64,000 nt of DNA from Arenicella chitinivorans (lineage in GTDB: Bacteria; Pseudomonadota; Gammaproteobacteria; Arenicellales; Arenicellaceae), in contig NZ_BMXA01000001.1 of NCBI RefSeq assembly GCF_014651515.1, positions 310,001-374,000 on the forward strand, in the 5' to 3' direction. The translations under genes and the position numbers were made by a program. The first letter of the stretch is position 1; each line of letters begins with the position of its first letter. The notes below the pieces were generated by a model. That model was given only the letters and a program-made list of their open reading frames with translations, searched no databases and was not told the DNA's origin. This document shows, piece after piece, positions 62,049 to 64,000 of this stretch.

Positions 62049-64000
62049 ATGGTTACGACTGCTCGCCTAAACAAAACTCGCTATGCCTCGCTGCTCGCTG
62101 CGATGATAATCCTATTGGTGCTGGGCTTGCTGGGGCAGGTGTTTTGGTTGCAGCCTGCGCTGAATCAAGCCGCGACGCGTTTGAGCGCGGGTCTGACAGA
62201 GCAAAAATTGTGGTTGAACGCCGATGTATCCGGTCGAGTAAAACGTGCGTCGCTGAAGAATTTTGTTTTACAGTTGCAGCAAGGTGGCGCGGTTGCTACT
62301 CCGCTTGATGCGGTCGAAGTGCCTGCGTTACCCAATCAGGTGCTTGCAACTGAACTCAATAATTTGGTCATTGCAATGCAGGATGGCGATGACCCTGCAA
62401 TTCGTTCCGCGGTGGAAACCCTAAATGCCGGACTCTTGGCGCAATTGCAGCAAAAGCAACTTGCTCGACTGGTATTCTGGCTCGCGATTTCATTGGGTGT
62501 GGTTGGGTTAACGGCGAGGTTAGTGTTGGGTTTACGCAAGGCACTAGTGCGCTCAGAAATTATGTTGAGCGCAAGTCAGCGAGAGAACAAAACGATTTTG
62601 GAAGCCACCAAGGAAGGCTTATTTATCGTTAAACCCAATCACCAGGTCGGCTCGGTTCAGTCGCAAGCCGTGCAGACGTTGTTTGGAATCGATGAGCCAA
62701 TTCGTGGCGACTTTTTTGAATTTTTAAAGCGATTGATTAGTTTCGATGACCTGAATGAAGTTCGTGCCCATGTTACCGCCAAGCTGGCGGGTAGCCGGGT
62801 CGAGAGCAGTACCGTCGCGTCTCAGGCTTTGAATGAGATTGAAATCGTCACCGAGAATAATAAGGGCTACGTGAAGCGCAAGTACCTGAGCTTTGAATTT
62901 GCTCGCAACGAACAAAATCCTGCTGCAGGTTTGTTGGTGACCGTGTCGGACGTTACGCCGCAAGCGGATCTCAAGCGAGAGTTGAAAGAACTCAGCCGCC
63001 AAAATGACGAGCGGTTTCAGTTGTTGCTGGGCAGTGTTGCAACGCAGACTGCTGAGACCAAATCATTTTTCCTACAAACGCATCAGCATTTGAAGGCAAT
63101 TAACGATGCATTGCGAAACTCAGATCAGCTTCATGCCTCACATGAGGGCAAAATGCAGGAAATTAAAACGGCAGTGAATGCGCTTAAGCAACAAGCGGCA
63201 GAGGTTGGTAACGTGCTTTTAGAGACTTCGGCACAGGCGTTTGAGGTAAAAGTTGATGTTCTGTTGGAGGCGTCAGAAGTCAGTTCTGAGCAGATCGTGA
63301 ACCTCGGCGCGCCACTAAAGCAAATGATCGCCGAGTTGGATATCCTTGAGAAATTGTCGGCAAGACTCGGTGTTAGACAAGCAACGACACCAGCTTTGTC
63401 AGTAGTCAGTCAGCCACAGGGAGTGCCGAGTAACGCAAGAACTTCCAAGAACGATGAACTGTCTCACTTTGCTCAAGCGTTTGCTGCGAGTCAGCAAAAG
63501 CAGGCATCGTTGGTACTGTCTGGGTTCGATGAAGATGTTTTTCAGCCTCAGTATAAGCCTGAGTTGATTAAATTATTTCAGCAGTTGGTCGAAAATGCGG
63601 TGATGCACAGTTTGGAAGTTCCCAATGAGCGTCTTCGTGCAGGTAAGGCCGCCACGGGCGTTGTCACCATACAGCGACACGACTCGAGCCAGTCGGAGGT
63701 GCGCTTTTCGGTGCAGGATGACGGTGCGGGCATCGATTTTGATGCAATCAAACAGGCAGCGGTGTCGCGTGGCATTCTGACAAAAGAGGTAAGTGAACGT
63801 TTATCTAAAAATGAGCTAGTGCGCCTGGTGTTTATTTCCGGGTTCTCGACGGCAGCCACGCAAGCCGATGAGCCGGAGCAGGGCATGGGCCTGGAGCGCG
63901 TAAAAGCGGCCTTGACTGAGATGGGTGGTAAGATTGGTATCGGGTCGCCAGATGGTGTTAGGGCGCAATTTATGATCAGCCTTCCGACATCCGTGTTGAG
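62049..64000 (+). CDS. Membrane sensor protein with CheA-like histidine kinase ATPase domain (truncated by window edge)
   Basis: From ATG 62049 (GAGGGA just upstream) the frame is open to the window end, 650 codons. Residues about 15-38 and 139-161 are membrane helices flanking a ~100-residue periplasmic part. A PAS-like segment follows (ILEATKEGLFIVKPNHQVGSVQSQAVQTLFG, about 182-212), then a long helical region of about 300-460. The ATPase domain has the N box LVENAVMHSLEVPNERLRAGK, the G1 box VQDDGAGIDFDAI and GFSTAATQADEPEQGMGLERVKAAL. The N-box pattern and ERLRAGK insert are those of CheA, not of ordinary HisKA kinases. No H-box or HPt-like histidine is evident before the ATPase; the end, perhaps with a CheW or receiver part, is missing. 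Confidence 0.85.
   Translation, partial: MVTTARLNKTRYASLLAAMIILLVLGLLGQVFWLQPALNQAATRLSAGLTEQKLWLNADVSGRVKRASLKNFVLQLQQGGAVATPLDAVEVPALPNQVLATELNNLVIAMQDGDDPAIRSAVETLNAGLLAQLQQKQLARLVFWLAISLGVVGLTARLVLGLRKALVRSEIMLSASQRENKTILEATKEGLFIVKPNHQVGSVQSQAVQTLFGIDEPIRGDFFEFLKRLISFDDLNEVRAHVTAKLAGSRVESSTVASQALNEIEIVTENNKGYVKRKYLSFEFARNEQNPAAGLLVTVSDVTPQADLKRELKELSRQNDERFQLLLGSVATQTAETKSFFLQTHQHLKAINDALRNSDQLHASHEGKMQEIKTAVNALKQQAAEVGNVLLETSAQAFEVKVDVLLEASEVSSEQIVNLGAPLKQMIAELDILEKLSARLGVRQATTPALSVVSQPQGVPSNARTSKNDELSHFAQAFAASQQKQASLVLSGFDEDVFQPQYKPELIKLFQQLVENAVMHSLEVPNERLRAGKAATGVVTIQRHDSSQSEVRFSVQDDGAGIDFDAIKQAAVSRGILTKEVSERLSKNELVRLVFISGFSTAATQADEPEQGMGLERVKAALTEMGGKIGIGSPDGVRAQFMISLPTSVL

Overview
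The window looks like chromosome from a chitin-degrading, probably marine gammaproteobacterium. The evidence is the TonB-dependent receptors, two secreted multi-domain chitinases, a LacI-controlled N-acetylglucosamine (GlcNAc) regulon, a Csu-type pilus and an RND pump. The combination would fit an Arenicella-like organism, but that name is a guess from gene content. I saw no rRNA, tRNA, CRISPR array, phage or transposase gene.

Layout. 1-7.4 kb is a probable beta-glucoside/beta-glucan locus: a GPH sugar symporter followed by a truncated sugar-enzyme gene on the minus strand, and divergently a TonB receptor and an exported GH3 beta-glucosidase, with a perfect 14-bp-arm palindrome in the shared promoter region. 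7.5-12.4 kb holds an AraC/GyrI-like regulator, an exported M19-type dipeptidase with a beta-propeller-like partner, and a CaiB/BaiF CoA-transferase. 12.5-32.7 kb is the chitin/GlcNAc region: two GH18 chitinases with CBM and PKD modules, a TonB receptor, a flavin halogenase-like / SapC-like / halogenase-like trio, a LacI repressor, nagA-nagB, and the divergent operon nagK - cytoplasmic GH20 - sodium:solute symporter. Five perfect copies and one near copy of GACAACGTTGTC lie at four promoters in this region, several with the -35 box inside the operator, so one LacI protein probably controls the whole set. Inferred flow: secreted chitinases cut chitin, the TonB receptor brings oligomers across the outer membrane, the symporter imports GlcNAc or chitobiose, cytoplasmic GH20 splits it, and NagK, NagA and NagB feed fructose-6-phosphate.

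32.7-38 kb is an AT-rich spacer with an orphan minus-strand terminator, then a minimal four-gene Csu-like chaperone-usher pilus cluster. 38-43 kb holds a ZntB-like transporter, an MscS channel, a DUF2177 membrane protein, an aromatic-ring-type FAD monooxygenase and a ferredoxin-reductase-type flavoprotein. 43.1-46.3 kb is a thiolase / acyl-CoA dehydrogenase / HSD10-like operon behind a perfect 20-bp palindrome and looks like isoleucine breakdown. 46.3-48.4 kb is kynureninase plus an exported alpha/beta hydrolase. 48.6-53.4 kb holds a thioesterase and an RND adaptor/pump pair; 53.4-56.1 kb an isoquinoline-1-oxidoreductase-type molybdenum enzyme; 56.2-59.4 kb S-formylglutathione hydrolase and a third TonB receptor. 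59.6-64 kb holds a rhomboid protease, two TauE/SafE-type permeases and a membrane sensor with a CheA-like ATPase domain that runs off the right edge.

The least explained part is the halogenase-like / SapC-like / halogenase-like trio beside the chitin receptor; both halogenase-like proteins carry WxWxIG where characterised tryptophan halogenases carry WxWxIP.
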